A program made the translations under genes and the position numbers. Shown here piece by piece: positions 17,039 through 25,997 of a stretch of 64,000 nt of DNA. The notes beneath the pieces were generated by a model. That model was not told where the DNA came from. It saw only the letters and a program-made list of their open reading frames with translations, and did no database searches. Position 1 is the stretch's first letter. Each line of letters starts with the position of its first letter. Source of the stretch: Actinomadura syzygii (GTDB lineage: Bacteria > Actinomycetota > Actinomycetes > Streptosporangiales > Streptosporangiaceae). Location: positions 372,001-436,000 of the forward strand of contig NZ_VSFF01000001.1 in the NCBI RefSeq assembly GCF_008085905.1. The letters run 5' to 3'.

Positions 17039-18118
17039 ATGCGAAAAACCATAGGTATTCTCATGGCCGCTCTTGCCCTGCTGGCAGGAATGGCCCCGAC
17101 CGGTCCCGCGTCCGCCGGGACCCCGGACCGCGCCGACGGATCGGGCTGGCGCACCCGGTTCACACAGACCGATCTGGTCTCCGACATTCCGGGGCGGGCG
17201 CGTCTTCAGGATCCCAAGCTCGTCAACCCGTGGGGTCTGGCGCTTAGCCCGACCGGGCCGTTGTGGGCCGCCAACAACGGCACCGGTGTCGCCACCGTGT
17301 ACGCCGGCGGCGCGGGTGGCGTGACGAAGCAGGCGCTGGAGGTCACCGTCGAGGGCGGCGCGCCCACCGGAGAGGTCTTCAACGACACCGCCGACTTCGC
17401 GGTGAACGGCGCGCCGGCCATCTTCATCTTCAGCAGTGAGAGCGGCGCGATCACCGCATGGAACCGCAACACGGGGACCACCGCGGTCCGCGTGGCGGGG
17501 GCGCCCGGCGCCATCTACAAGGGACTGGCGCTGCTGCGCACCCGCCATGGAGCGTTCCTGCTGGCGACCGACTTCCACAACAGACGTATCGATGTCTTCG
17601 ACGGTAAGTTCCGGCGCCTCAGGCTGCCCAGTGGGAGCTTCGACGACCCGTCGATCCCACGGGGCTTCGCACCGTTCAACGTCGCCGTCCTCGGCGACTC
17701 CGTGTTCGTCACCTACGCCAAGCAGGACGCGGACGCCGAGGACGACGTCCCCGGCCCCGGGCTCGGCTTCGTCGTGAAGTACCGGCAGTTCGGCCGCTCC
17801 CATCACCGCTTCGCCTCGCGCGGTCCGCTGAACGCGCCGTGGGGGCTGGTGATCGCGCCCCGATCGTTCGGGGACTTCGCCGGGGAAGTCCTCGTCGGCA
17901 ACTTCGGTGACGGCCGGATCAACGCCTTCACCCCGCATGGCCGTTGGCGGGGCGCGCTGCGCGGGCCGAGCGGCCGCCCGATCGAGATCGACGGCCTGTG
18001 GGCGCTTCTGCGCGGGACGCAGACGACCGGTGGCACCGACGCCGTCTGGTTCTCGTCCGGCCCGAACGACGAGACGCACGGCCTCGTCGGCCTGCTGCGC
18101 AAGGCCCGCCTGCACTGA
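17039..18118 (+). CDS. Secreted TIGR03118-family protein
   Basis: 359 residues. A signal peptide occupies residues 1-26 (MRKTIGILMAALALLAGMAP, cleavage near ASA). The body has the repeated strands and motifs of the TIGR03118 family (KLVNPWGLALSPTGPLWAAN, PAIFIFSSESGAITAWN, LNAPWGLVIAP, GEVLVGNFGDGRINAF), probably a secreted beta-propeller of unknown function. GGAG lies upstream of ATG 17039. A strong 10-bp terminator hairpin follows at once. Confidence 0.82.
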   Translation: MRKTIGILMAALALLAGMAPTGPASAGTPDRADGSGWRTRFTQTDLVSDIPGRARLQDPKLVNPWGLALSPTGPLWAANNGTGVATVYAGGAGGVTKQALEVTVEGGAPTGEVFNDTADFAVNGAPAIFIFSSESGAITAWNRNTGTTAVRVAGAPGAIYKGLALLRTRHGAFLLATDFHNRRIDVFDGKFRRLRLPSGSFDDPSIPRGFAPFNVAVLGDSVFVTYAKQDADAEDDVPGPGLGFVVKYRQFGRSHHRFASRGPLNAPWGLVIAPRSFGDFAGEVLVGNFGDGRINAFTPHGRWRGALRGPSGRPIEIDGLWALLRGTQTTGGTDAVWFSSGPNDETHGLVGLLRKARLH

Positions 18119-18130
18119 ACACGGGCGCGA

Positions 18131-18153
18131 CCAGCGGCCGAACCGGCCGCTGG
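18131..18153. terminator. Bidirectional terminator hairpin
   Basis: CCAGCGGCCG and CGGCCGCTGG form a perfect 10-bp stem with a 3-base loop, 12 bases after the TIGR03118 stop and facing the convergent MarR gene. Confidence 0.65.
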
Positions 18154-18320
18154 TCCGTCCCCACTTTCGAGCGGCCCGTCCAGCGGTCCGAAGGTCGGGA
18201 CGACGGGGGGATCAGTGACGGCGACGTCGGTCTCCAACGGCACTGGTCTCTCAAGCTGTCATCGGGTGGCCGGTCCGCGGCATGGGAATGCGCGGTGTGC
18301 GACCGCGTGGGGTGTTGTCT

Positions 18321-18794
18321 TCAGTTGGCCGGTAGGGACTTGAGTAGGCGTTCGACCAGGGTGTTGAGGGTCTGGAGTTCGGTGTCGGTCAGGGTGGAGA
18401 ACCAGTCGGCGACCGCGTTGTGGTCTGCGGCGTCGCGGCCGCGCCAGTACTGGTCGTTGGTCTCGGTGGCGATGAGGCGACGGCGGCGGCGGTCGGACGG
18501 GTCGGGTTCGACGCGCAGGAACTCTTTGCGGGTCAGGGCCGCTACCAGTTGGGCGGCGTTCTGGTGGGTGGTGCCCATGGCGTCGGCGGCCTCGCTGAGA
18601 GACGGTTGCCCGAGCGCGGTCACCACGGTGAGCAGCGCGGCCTGCTGAGTGGTGAGCCCGTCGGCGCGTAGCCGCTGGTCCATCAGACGGTGCAGCCGCT
18701 GTCCCGCCAGCAGCAGTATCCGGAAGGCGCGCACCGACGGCTCAAGGTCCGAGTCGGGCCCGATGTCGAACACGGACTTCCCTGGCACGTCCAT
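18321..18794 (-). CDS. MarR-family transcriptional regulator
   Basis: 157 residues from ATG 18794; ATG 18821 would add nine residues but puts the start between the arms of the operator. The winged HTH is seen in LTTQQAALLTVVTALGQPSL, SEAADAMGTTHQNAAQLVAA and the wing VEPDPSDRRRRRL. MarR proteins are dimeric repressors released by small ligands. It diverges from a glycosyltransferase gene, and a 10-bp inverted repeat lies between them, so it probably represses both. Neither start has a ribosome site, so the mRNA may be leaderless. Confidence 0.82.
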   Translation of the reverse strand: MDVPGKSVFDIGPDSDLEPSVRAFRILLLAGQRLHRLMDQRLRADGLTTQQAALLTVVTALGQPSLSEAADAMGTTHQNAAQLVAALTRKEFLRVEPDPSDRRRRRLIATETNDQYWRGRDAADHNAVADWFSTLTDTELQTLNTLVERLLKSLPAN

Positions 18795-18796
18795 GT

Positions 18797-18833
18797 GCAA
18801 TATATTACCTGATTGCGTCATCCAATATATTGC
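18797..18833. promoter_or_regulatory. MarR-type operator in the divergent promoter
   Basis: GCAATATATT (18797-18806) and AATATATTGC (18824-18833) are perfect 10-bp inverted arms 17 bases apart, in an A/T-rich island inside GC-rich DNA. Their centre lies between the two divergent starts, so one bound regulator could silence both genes. Confidence 0.6.
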
Positions 18834-18848
18834 GGAGGTCGGAGAGCC

Positions 18849-20129
18849 GTGATCTGTCTGCTTCCCAACTGCGCGTACCTGTCAGAGACCACGCGGATGC
18901 TGGAGATCCACCGGGCGCTGCGCGAGCGCGGTGCGGCGGTCCGGATCGCCACGCACGGCGGCGTGCACGAGAGCGCGCTGCGGGCGGCGGGCGTCGAGTA
19001 CGACTTGGTCGGGCAGCCGATGAACGCCGAGCGCAGCGCCGCGTTCGTCCGTTCCGCCGTAGGGCTCGGACCCGTCGACCAGAGCATGTACACCGACGAT
19101 GAGCTGCGGTCTTACGTGCTCGCCGAGGCGGACTACTTCAGCGCTAACCGCGTCACCGTAGCGGTGACCGGCTTCACGTTGACCGCGTTGCTTTCAACGC
19201 GGCTGGCCGGCATACCGCTCGTCACCGAGCACGCGGGCAGTTTCGTGCCCCCGGTATTCGAGCGCGGCCTGGTGCCCGCCCCGGGTAGTTTGCCGCGGCT
19301 GCTCGGTGGGACGCTGCCACGCTGGGCCATTAACTGCGCGATCCCGCGACTGCGGTACCACTGCGCGGGCTTCAACCGGATCGCCGCCGAGTTGGGCGTC
19401 GAGGGTGTGCCCAGCCTGCTCGCGCTGTTGTTGGGTGACCTGACGCTGGTTCCGGAGATCCCGCAAGTCGTGGGGATTTCCGCGCCGGATATGGCGGCCT
19501 GGCGCCCGCGCGGCAGGTCCCGTTATCGGCAAGGCACCACGCTGCGCTACACCGGCCCGCTGTACGCCCATCTTGATATCCCGGTACCAGAGCGGGTCGC
19601 CTCGTCCCTCCACCTGCCCGGTCCGGTCATCTACGTCGCGCTCACTTCGACCGGACCTGAGCTGATCCGCGATGTCATCGGTGCTCTGGCCGGGGTGGAC
19701 GCGCGCATCCTGGTCGCGGCGACCGTCCACGACCTGGCAGACCTCGCCTCCGACCGGGTGATGGTCGAGTCCGTCCTGCCCAGCCACCTGGTCATGCCCC
19801 ATGTGGACCTCGCGGTCGTGACCGGCGGGCAGGGCAGCATGCAGACCGCGATGGCCTCCGGGACGCCTGCCCTGGGCATCCCACTCCATTCCGAGCAGGA
19901 CCTCAACGTCGCATTGTTGGAACGCCACGGCGCCGCCCACCGGATCCCGCCACGTCACGCCGGAACCGCCAAGCTGGCCACACTGGCACGGCTGATGCTC
20001 GCCGACGACCGCTACCGGCAAGCGGCGCAGCGAATCCAGCGGCTCTACGATGACGTCGACGGCCCCGCACGCGCCGCCGAAGCCATTTTGCAACTCGCCA
20101 CGGCACCCTCCCCGATTCAGGGACGGTGA
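18849..20129 (+). CDS. GT-B fold glycosyltransferase (UGT/MGT type)
   Basis: 426 residues. GTG 18849 follows GGAGGT by nine bases. The N-terminus (ICLLPNCAYLSETTRMLEIH) is the acceptor-side Rossmann fold. The C-terminal donor-side half contains VTGGQGSMQTAMASGTPALG and PLHSEQDLNVALLERHGAAH, the glycine-rich segment and E-Q pair of GT1-type enzymes such as macrolide glycosyltransferases. It probably moves a nucleotide-activated sugar onto a small hydrophobic acceptor. With MarR control and a methyltransferase downstream, a detoxification or natural-product-tailoring role is a reasonable guess. Confidence 0.8.
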   Translation: MICLLPNCAYLSETTRMLEIHRALRERGAAVRIATHGGVHESALRAAGVEYDLVGQPMNAERSAAFVRSAVGLGPVDQSMYTDDELRSYVLAEADYFSANRVTVAVTGFTLTALLSTRLAGIPLVTEHAGSFVPPVFERGLVPAPGSLPRLLGGTLPRWAINCAIPRLRYHCAGFNRIAAELGVEGVPSLLALLLGDLTLVPEIPQVVGISAPDMAAWRPRGRSRYRQGTTLRYTGPLYAHLDIPVPERVASSLHLPGPVIYVALTSTGPELIRDVIGALAGVDARILVAATVHDLADLASDRVMVESVLPSHLVMPHVDLAVVTGGQGSMQTAMASGTPALGIPLHSEQDLNVALLERHGAAHRIPPRHAGTAKLATLARLMLADDRYRQAAQRIQRLYDDVDGPARAAEAILQLATAPSPIQGR

Positions 20130-20133
20130 CCGC

Positions 20134-20673
20134 ATGCGCACACCGTCCGCAACGCTGGGCAGCGCCCTGTTCTTCGCCGCCGCCCCGGGTGTCGTGGCCG
20201 GCCTGACGCCCTTGTGGCTGACCGGCTGGCGACCGCGACACCATCTCCTGTGGCCGGTGCCGCTGGGCATCATCGGGATCGTCCTGGTCACGGCGGGCAG
20301 TCTCGTACTCGTCCACGCCTTCGTCCGGTTCGTGACCGAAGGACTCGGCACGCCCGCCCCTATCGCCCCGACCCGACATTTGGTCGTCGGCGGGCTCTAT
20401 CGGCATGTACGCAACCCCATGTACCTGGCGGTCATCACCACGATCGCCGGACAGACGCTCATCCTCCAGCGCGGCATACTCCTGTGGTATCTCGCCACCG
20501 CGACCGCCGTCATGGTCGCCTTCGTGCATTTGTACGAGCAGCGCGCGCTCCGGGCCCGTTTTGGCACCCAATACGAGCAGTACGCCCAAGCCGTACCAGG
20601 CTGGCTGCCCAGGCTCCGCCCATTCCACCCGGACGATCACCCCGGCCACCCCGGTCACCCTGCCGCAGACTGA
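20134..20673 (+). CDS. Isoprenylcysteine carboxylmethyltransferase-family membrane methyltransferase
   Basis: 179 residues from ATG 20134, four bases after the glycosyltransferase stop, so co-transcribed. Four or five TM helices. The conserved C-terminal SAM-binding segment is present: GLYRHVRNPMYLAV and later EQRALRARFGTQYEQYAQAV, the RNPxY and E...FG..Y..Y signatures of the ICMT/PEMT family. Bacterial members methylate lipids or small molecules and the substrate is unknown. The hairpin at 20719-20749 ends the operon. Confidence 0.82.
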   Translation: MRTPSATLGSALFFAAAPGVVAGLTPLWLTGWRPRHHLLWPVPLGIIGIVLVTAGSLVLVHAFVRFVTEGLGTPAPIAPTRHLVVGGLYRHVRNPMYLAVITTIAGQTLILQRGILLWYLATATAVMVAFVHLYEQRALRARFGTQYEQYAQAVPGWLPRLRPFHPDDHPGHPGHPAAD

Positions 20674-20718
20674 AATCACCCACGATGTGCACCTGTTCTC
20701 GGACGGGTTCGTTCGGTA

Positions 20719-20749
20719 CGGCCGACGGCAGTCGGTCTGCCGTCGGCCG
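20719..20749. terminator. Bidirectional terminator hairpin
   Basis: CGGCCGACGGCAG and CTGCCGTCGGCCG form a perfect 13-bp stem around a 5-base loop, between the convergent methyltransferase and esterase genes. Confidence 0.7.
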
Positions 20750-20786
20750 CGGGGTGAAGCATCGACCGTTTACGCCGCTCCCCTGG

Positions 20787-22451
20787 TCAAAGGGCCTTCC
20801 AGAAGGCGTACTTGTGCTCTTTTGCGAAATCGATTCGCTGGATGCCTCCCTTGCCGGGCGCGAGGACCTGGGTGATGTTTCCCTCCTGCCAGGTTGGCGC
20901 GCCCTTGCCGTTGGGGTCGCCTGTGCGGGCGAACCTCGTCCAGTAATCCGTCATCTGGGCGGCCAGGCGCCGCTGGGCGGGGCTCAGTTGGCCTTCGTTG
21001 AAATAGTCGGTGTCGAACTGGTATTGCAGTTCGGCGGCGTGGAAGGCGCCGGTTGGGAAGCCGGGGGTTCCCACGTCCGTGACCCACGGTGCCTTGCTGT
21101 CGGCGAATTCGTAGGCGTATGCGGGCACGCGCCTTGCGATGGATTGGCCGAGGTCCGTCACCGAGCGGGCGAACGTGGCGTCCGTGACGAGAGCGGACCA
21201 TGCCTCGCTCGGCGAACCGTAGTTCCGGAGCGGATACTGGGCCAGCACCTTCGGTGCTTTCTCCGCGCCGACGTAGGCGCGTACGCGGGCGGCGTAATCC
21301 GCCTGGTCCGCCAGCGGGGGGACGCCCATTAGCTGCTGCGCGGCCTCGAACGTCCGGTATTCATCGCGCGTCATGCCGTACATGACCGGGACCTTCGCGA
21401 AATTCCCTTCGCGCAGCGCTTCCTTCGGCGAGTACGGGAGCACGCCTCCGCCGCCGTACACCGGCGCGAAGCCGTACTCCGACTCTTTCAGCAGTTTCGA
21501 CGTCGGTAGCGCGCGTAGGCATGCGGCGGCCGTGGCGGGAGTGGGGCAGCCGAGTCTGGCGGCCACCGTCTGGCCCTGGCGCTCGGCCTTGCTCCGCGCA
21601 CGCGGCAGCCAAGCGCCGGACGGTTCGAGCGTCCCGTCCCAGTCGGGCCAGTTCTCGACCGTGCACGGGCCGCTCTGGACGATCGCCCGCTGGAAGAGGC
21701 CCGCAGCACCCGGGGCTGTGAGCTGCGAACACGTGCTCACCCCGCCCGCCGACTCGCCGAACACAGTGACGTTGCGGGCGTCGCCTCCGAACGCCGCCGC
21801 GTTGTCGCGCACCCAACGGAGGGCGGCCTGCTGGTCCTCCAGGCCGAAGTTCCCAGAACGGTTCCTGGCCGGGCCGCCGTCCAGCGACGGGTGGTCGAGG
21901 AAGCCGAAGATCCCGAGCCTGTAGTTCACGGTCACGACGATTACGTCGCCGCGCACGGCCATTTCCTTGGGGCGGTACAGGGCGCCGGAACCATTCCGGA
22001 ATCCGCTGCCGTGGATCCATACCATTACCGGCAGCCGCTTGCCGTTGGCAGCGGGTCGGCGTGGCGTGGTCACGTTCAGGTAGAGGCAGTCCTCGCTGTC
22101 GCTCGCCTTCTCGCCGAAAAACCCCTCGTTCTGGGCGCACGCGTTGCCGGGCTTCGTCGCGTCCCGCGGTGATTTCCAGGGCTTCGCCGGACGCGGCGAG
22201 CCCCACCGGACGGGCGGTGCCGCGTACGGGACGCCGAGGAATTCCCGGTGGTCCGCGCTGACGTTGCCCCGCACCGGGCCTTTGTCGGTGACCACCAGCG
22301 AACCGTCACCACCGGGCACCGGACTGGCCGCCAGCGCGATCCCGCCGAGCCCGGTCTCGCCGGGGCCTGCCACCCCGAGCCCTATCAGGGCGAGACCGCC
22401 AATAACGGCCAGCGACCTTTTCCGCGTGTGCCGCTTCCGATCTGTGTCCAT
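20787..22451 (-). CDS. Secreted type-B carboxylesterase
   Basis: 554 residues from ATG 22451, with GGGAG six bases upstream; the open frame extends much further but is shadow there. A basic N-region (RKRHTRKR) and hydrophobic core make a signal peptide to about residue 42. It has the type-B signature FGESAGGVST with nucleophile S234, the oxyanion WIHGSGF, EDCLYLNVTTP with the conserved Cys, the acidic TRDEYRTF and the catalytic His in FHAAELQYQF. It should hydrolyse esters outside the cell, like para-nitrobenzyl esterases. It appears monocistronic. Confidence 0.9.
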   Translation of the reverse strand: MDTDRKRHTRKRSLAVIGGLALIGLGVAGPGETGLGGIALAASPVPGGDGSLVVTDKGPVRGNVSADHREFLGVPYAAPPVRWGSPRPAKPWKSPRDATKPGNACAQNEGFFGEKASDSEDCLYLNVTTPRRPAANGKRLPVMVWIHGSGFRNGSGALYRPKEMAVRGDVIVVTVNYRLGIFGFLDHPSLDGGPARNRSGNFGLEDQQAALRWVRDNAAAFGGDARNVTVFGESAGGVSTCSQLTAPGAAGLFQRAIVQSGPCTVENWPDWDGTLEPSGAWLPRARSKAERQGQTVAARLGCPTPATAAACLRALPTSKLLKESEYGFAPVYGGGGVLPYSPKEALREGNFAKVPVMYGMTRDEYRTFEAAQQLMGVPPLADQADYAARVRAYVGAEKAPKVLAQYPLRNYGSPSEAWSALVTDATFARSVTDLGQSIARRVPAYAYEFADSKAPWVTDVGTPGFPTGAFHAAELQYQFDTDYFNEGQLSPAQRRLAAQMTDYWTRFARTGDPNGKGAPTWQEGNITQVLAPGKGGIQRIDFAKEHKYAFWKAL

Positions 22452-22659
22452 GACGGCTCCCGTCTCGTTGAATCGACTGCCTCTACAGTCGCCGGGACCG
22501 GCACACGGGCACAGGAGCCTTTCCTCTAGATCTCCGGTAGACCTAGCTCTACCTTTCCTGCCCGACCTGCGGTGAAGTCGCATTGGGAAACGCAGAGTGC
22601 GGGACGGCGCACTGACGCCAATGACGGCTTCCGGCCCTCGCGGGGCGGGCGGGTAGTCG

Positions 22660-24702
22660 TTACCGAGGGTGGACGGCGTTGAAGAGTCTTTTGAGTTCTT
22701 CGGCGGTGACGCCCTCTCGGAGTTCGGACGGGGCGTCCACGACATGTTCCAGGTGGGCGCGGGCCGCCTCCGGGTCGCCGCGTCGTGCGGCGATCCGCGC
22801 GGCGACGCGGTGCGCGACGCGGTGTTTGGGATGCTGCTGGAGGAGGGCGTCCGCCAGAGCGGTCGCCTCGTCGTCGAGTTCCAGGTCGCAGAGAAGTTCG
22901 GCCAGGTCCGAGCGCGGGTCGAACAGCGAAGTCGCCATGAAACCGCTGTAGCCCCTCCGCACCGACGGATGCACCTCGACCGCCGTGCGCAGCCAGTCGG
23001 AGGCTTCGTCCAACCGTTCCTGGCCGCGCAGAGACAGGCCCAACCAGTACGCCGCCTCGTGTAGCGGCTCCTGCTCCTCGCGGCCGTCCCACGCGATCCG
23101 CAGCAGCGGCTCGGCTTCGGCGTACGCCCCGCGCCGGACCATGCTTCGCCCGGCGAGCCAGCCGCACCAGGCGACACCTCCCTGGGCCGCGAGCGCCCAC
23201 ATGCGCTCGGCCTCCTGCCGGTCGCCGTACTCGTCCGAACGCGACCCGGCCCACCAGGCGGCCTTGCCGTGACCGAGCCGGGCGGCGCGCCGCAGCCACT
23301 TCTCGGCCTTGAACTGATCCGCGGCGTCCAGGTAGAACCGTCCGACCTGTTCGATCAGGTCCACATCCGCGGGATCGGCTACCGGAGCGGCACCAGCACG
23401 TTCATGGGCAACCTCGGCGGCGGGCAGGAACCACTCGATCACTTGCTCCGCGTCGGCGCCGCAGACGTCGTACAGGAGCTCGCCCAGTTCCAGCTTCGTC
23501 TGCGGGTCGAGGTCCTCGGCCGCCACGCGGAACCATTTCACGGCCTCTGGCAGCGCCCGCTTGTGCCGGAGCAGCCGGGCCAGTTCGGCGGCCGCCGAGA
23601 GGTCGCCGGTCTCCGCGGCGGTGCGCAGGTCCGGAAGCCGCGCCTCGTCCGCCTCGTCGAGCAGGTTGTCGGGCTGGCGGCGATACTCCTCGACGCGCTC
23701 CAGCCCGGCCTCGTAGTCCTTGTCGTTCTCATCGTCCGCTCGTTCGCCGTAGGCCGTGTACCAGCGCTCTGCCTCGTCGAGTCGCCGCTGATTCAGGCAG
23801 AGGACGGCCAGGTTCCACATCGCCTCGGGCTGGCCGAGATCCACCGCGCGCCGCAGCCAGTTCTCGGCCTTGTCCAGGTCACCGTGCTCACGCTGCATGA
23901 GTCCGTGGACGTACGGCGCGAAGCCCGACTCCGGGAAACGCTCCGCCGCCTTCTCCAGAGCGCTCTGTGCATCGTTCCAACGGTCGAGCTTGACCAACAG
24001 CAGCGCCTTCCAGACCAGAGGAGCGTCGTCCTGCGCCACTTCGGCGGCCTTGTCGTACACCGACAGCGCGTCATCGAGGTACCAGGGATACCTCCTGAAG
24101 TCCTTGGCCCGGTCACGCAGATCGCGAACAGAGTCCAACGCCCAGTCCAGATCGTCCTCGTCCTGTTCGGCTTGGTCGAGGAGGTCGTCGCACTCCTGGA
24201 TGTCGGCGAAGAGGCCGTGCATCTGGCTCAGCGCGTCCCCGGCGACGTGATCGCCCTTCCGCTCCGCCTCCTCCAGCCGTGCCACGGCTTCGTCCTTCCG
24301 GTGCTGACCAGCCAGCAGGACCGCGCCGTTGGTCTCGCACTCCAGGCTGCCCAGGGCGGCGCCCCGGTCGTACCACTCGGCCGCTCCGGCAAGATCTCCG
24401 GATTTTTCCAGCAAGGTCGCCAGGCCGAACGCGCAGCCGCCGTCATGGTCTGCGGCGGCGCGATACCAGCGCTCCGCCCGTTCGTACTCGCCCCTGTCGC
24501 GCATCATGATGGCGAGAGTTCGGGCGGCGAACGCGTCGCCCGCGAGTGCGGCGGGCTCCAGCCACGGCATGGCCCCGTCCACGTCCTTGGCCGGACCGGC
24601 CATCAGGAACCTGGCGTATTCCACACCGGCCTGCGGGTCTCCCGTCTCAGCGGCGGCGCGGAGCTCGGATTCGGTGGGCCCTTGCGGGGCATTCGCGGAC
24701 AT
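22660..24702 (-). CDS. Sel1/TPR-repeat protein
   Basis: 680 residues, acidic, without signal peptide or membrane segment. Repeated 34-36-residue helical pairs run throughout, for example YERAERWYRAAADHDGGCAF, LDKAENWLRRAVDLGQPEAM and FKAEKWLRRAARLGHGKAAW. These match Sel1-like and TPR solenoids that scaffold protein complexes. No catalytic domain is visible. The start lacks a good ribosome site. Actinobacteria encode many such proteins of unknown partner. Confidence 0.8.
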   Translation of the reverse strand: MSANAPQGPTESELRAAAETGDPQAGVEYARFLMAGPAKDVDGAMPWLEPAALAGDAFAARTLAIMMRDRGEYERAERWYRAAADHDGGCAFGLATLLEKSGDLAGAAEWYDRGAALGSLECETNGAVLLAGQHRKDEAVARLEEAERKGDHVAGDALSQMHGLFADIQECDDLLDQAEQDEDDLDWALDSVRDLRDRAKDFRRYPWYLDDALSVYDKAAEVAQDDAPLVWKALLLVKLDRWNDAQSALEKAAERFPESGFAPYVHGLMQREHGDLDKAENWLRRAVDLGQPEAMWNLAVLCLNQRRLDEAERWYTAYGERADDENDKDYEAGLERVEEYRRQPDNLLDEADEARLPDLRTAAETGDLSAAAELARLLRHKRALPEAVKWFRVAAEDLDPQTKLELGELLYDVCGADAEQVIEWFLPAAEVAHERAGAAPVADPADVDLIEQVGRFYLDAADQFKAEKWLRRAARLGHGKAAWWAGSRSDEYGDRQEAERMWALAAQGGVAWCGWLAGRSMVRRGAYAEAEPLLRIAWDGREEQEPLHEAAYWLGLSLRGQERLDEASDWLRTAVEVHPSVRRGYSGFMATSLFDPRSDLAELLCDLELDDEATALADALLQQHPKHRVAHRVAARIAARRGDPEAARAHLEHVVDAPSELREGVTAEELKRLFNAVHPR

Positions 24703-24801
24703 CCGCCCAGTCGTACCAGAGATCGTTTGGATGGGTGCGCCGCCATGCCCCGGGGGCGCGGCAGGGGTTCATCCGTCGGTGTCTGCGCCACGCAGGTTCG
24801 C

Positions 24802-24849
24802 CCTAACTGACTAAGTGTGGTTGACAAGTTAGGTCTCTGCTGGCATAAC
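24802..24849 (+). promoter_or_regulatory. Strong promoter with overlapping inverted repeat
   Basis: TTGACA (24821-24826) and CATAAC (24844-24849) are 17 bases apart. CCTAACT (24802-24808) and AGTTAGG (24827-24833) are inverted arms around the -35. Further GTTAG-like words follow to 24880. It looks like a repressible promoter driving the remnant gene and then the hydrolase at 25042. Confidence 0.55.
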
Positions 24850-24891
24850 TCTAACCGTTGTAAGTCGTTTGATCAGTTAGAAGGATCCCTG

Positions 24892-25041
24892 ATGAAGCGG
24901 AGACGGGCTGTCGGGGTGGCGGTCGGGGTGCAGGTGGTGTCGTTCGGGCTCAACTTCTCGGCCGGGATCTTCCTCGCTCCCGTTCCGCCTCCCTGATCGC
25001 CGCCGCGGTCATCTTCGGAACCATCGAAAGGAACACGCACG
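24892..25041 (+). pseudogene. Scar of a membrane-protein gene with internal deletion
   Basis: From ATG 24892 a short frame begins MKRRRAVGVAVGVQVVSFGL then NFSAGIFLAPV and stops at 24996. In another frame, from about 24985, SLIAAAVIFGTIERN reads like a final TM helix and tail. The simplest reading is a transporter gene, perhaps MFS type, that lost its middle and shifted frame, leaving its promoter attached to the next gene. An original 34-residue peptide cannot be excluded. Confidence 0.4.
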
Positions 25042-25905
25042 ATGAACGTCCGTCACCACACCGTCCAGATCCAGGGGCTCGACGTCTTCTACCGGGAGGC
25101 GGGCGATCCGGCCAAGCCGACCCTGGTTCTGTTGCACGGCTTCCCCACCAGTTCGGCCATGTTCCGGGAGCTGCTGCGCGATCTGTCCGACGACTACCAC
25201 CTCATCGCCCCTGACCACATCGGCTTCGGCCAGTCGGCGATGCCCGCCGTCGACGAGTTCGACTACAGCTTCGAGAAACTTACGGAGATCACGCTCGCCC
25301 TGCTCGACACGCTGGGGCTGGACCGGTTCGCGCTCTACATCCAGGACTACGGCGCACCGATCGGGTTGCGCATCGCCAGCCGCGCCCCCGATCGGGTCAC
25401 CGCCATCATCAGCCAGAGCGGCAACGCCTACATGGAGGGCTTCACGCCCTTCTGGGACGTGCTGTTCGCCCATGCGAAGGACCGGCAGGCGAACGAGGCC
25501 GACGTCCGCAAGCTGCTGGAGCCCGAGGCCACGAAATGGCAGTACACCCACGGTGTGCCCATCGACCGCCTGGAGCTGGTGTCACCTGACACCTGGACGC
25601 TCGACCAGGCATACCTCGACCGGCCCGGCAACAAGGAGATCCAGCTTCAGTTGTTCTGGGACTACCAGTTCAACCTCGACGGCTATCCGGCCTTCCAGGA
25701 ATACTTCCGCACCCACCGGCCGCCCACCCTGATCGCCTGGGGGCGCAACGACGAGATCTTCGGACCCGAGGGCGCCAAGGCGTACGCCCGTGACCTGCCC
25801 GACGCTGAGATCCACCTCCTGGACGCCGGTCACTTCGCCCTGGACACCCACGGACGCGAGATCGCCGACCTCATCCGCGATTTCCTCCCACGCGCGCTCG
25901 CCTGA
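25042..25905 (+). CDS. Alpha/beta hydrolase of epoxide hydrolase/haloalkane dehalogenase type
   Basis: 287 residues. GAAAGGAACACGCACG precedes ATG 25042. The oxyanion motif HGFP is at 32-35. The nucleophile elbow is IQDYGAPIG with Asp102, not Ser, which points to the epoxide hydrolase/dehalogenase branch. The acid sits near WGRNDEIFGPEGA and the catalytic His in LLDAGHFALDT. The lid region (about 130-215) is full length. The substrate is unknown. It may be transcribed from the promoter at 24.82 kb through the remnant gene. Confidence 0.85.
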   Translation: MNVRHHTVQIQGLDVFYREAGDPAKPTLVLLHGFPTSSAMFRELLRDLSDDYHLIAPDHIGFGQSAMPAVDEFDYSFEKLTEITLALLDTLGLDRFALYIQDYGAPIGLRIASRAPDRVTAIISQSGNAYMEGFTPFWDVLFAHAKDRQANEADVRKLLEPEATKWQYTHGVPIDRLELVSPDTWTLDQAYLDRPGNKEIQLQLFWDYQFNLDGYPAFQEYFRTHRPPTLIAWGRNDEIFGPEGAKAYARDLPDAEIHLLDAGHFALDTHGREIADLIRDFLPRALA

Positions 25906-25945
25906 CGACCCGGACAACGAACCACTGACCTGATCCGAACCGACA

Positions 25946-25980
25946 CCGCAAGGGGCCACCCCAAAGGCGGCCCCTTGCGG
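25946..25980. terminator. Bidirectional terminator hairpin
   Basis: CCGCAAGGGGCC and GGCCCCTTGCGG form a perfect 12-bp stem around an 11-base loop, between the convergent hydrolase and TetR genes. Confidence 0.7.
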
Positions 25981-25997
25981 GTGCTCGGGGCGAGCGA

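Noticed and set aside
16690-17187. A leftward frame that might be a transposase remnant
   Set aside because: I found no DDE, serine-recombinase or IS110-like motif and no terminal inverted repeats, and it overlaps the signal peptide of the TIGR03118 gene.
22452-23177. N-terminal extension of the carboxylesterase frame
   Set aside because: The extension overlaps the Sel1/TPR gene in another frame. The signal peptide and ribosome site at 22451 mark the real start.
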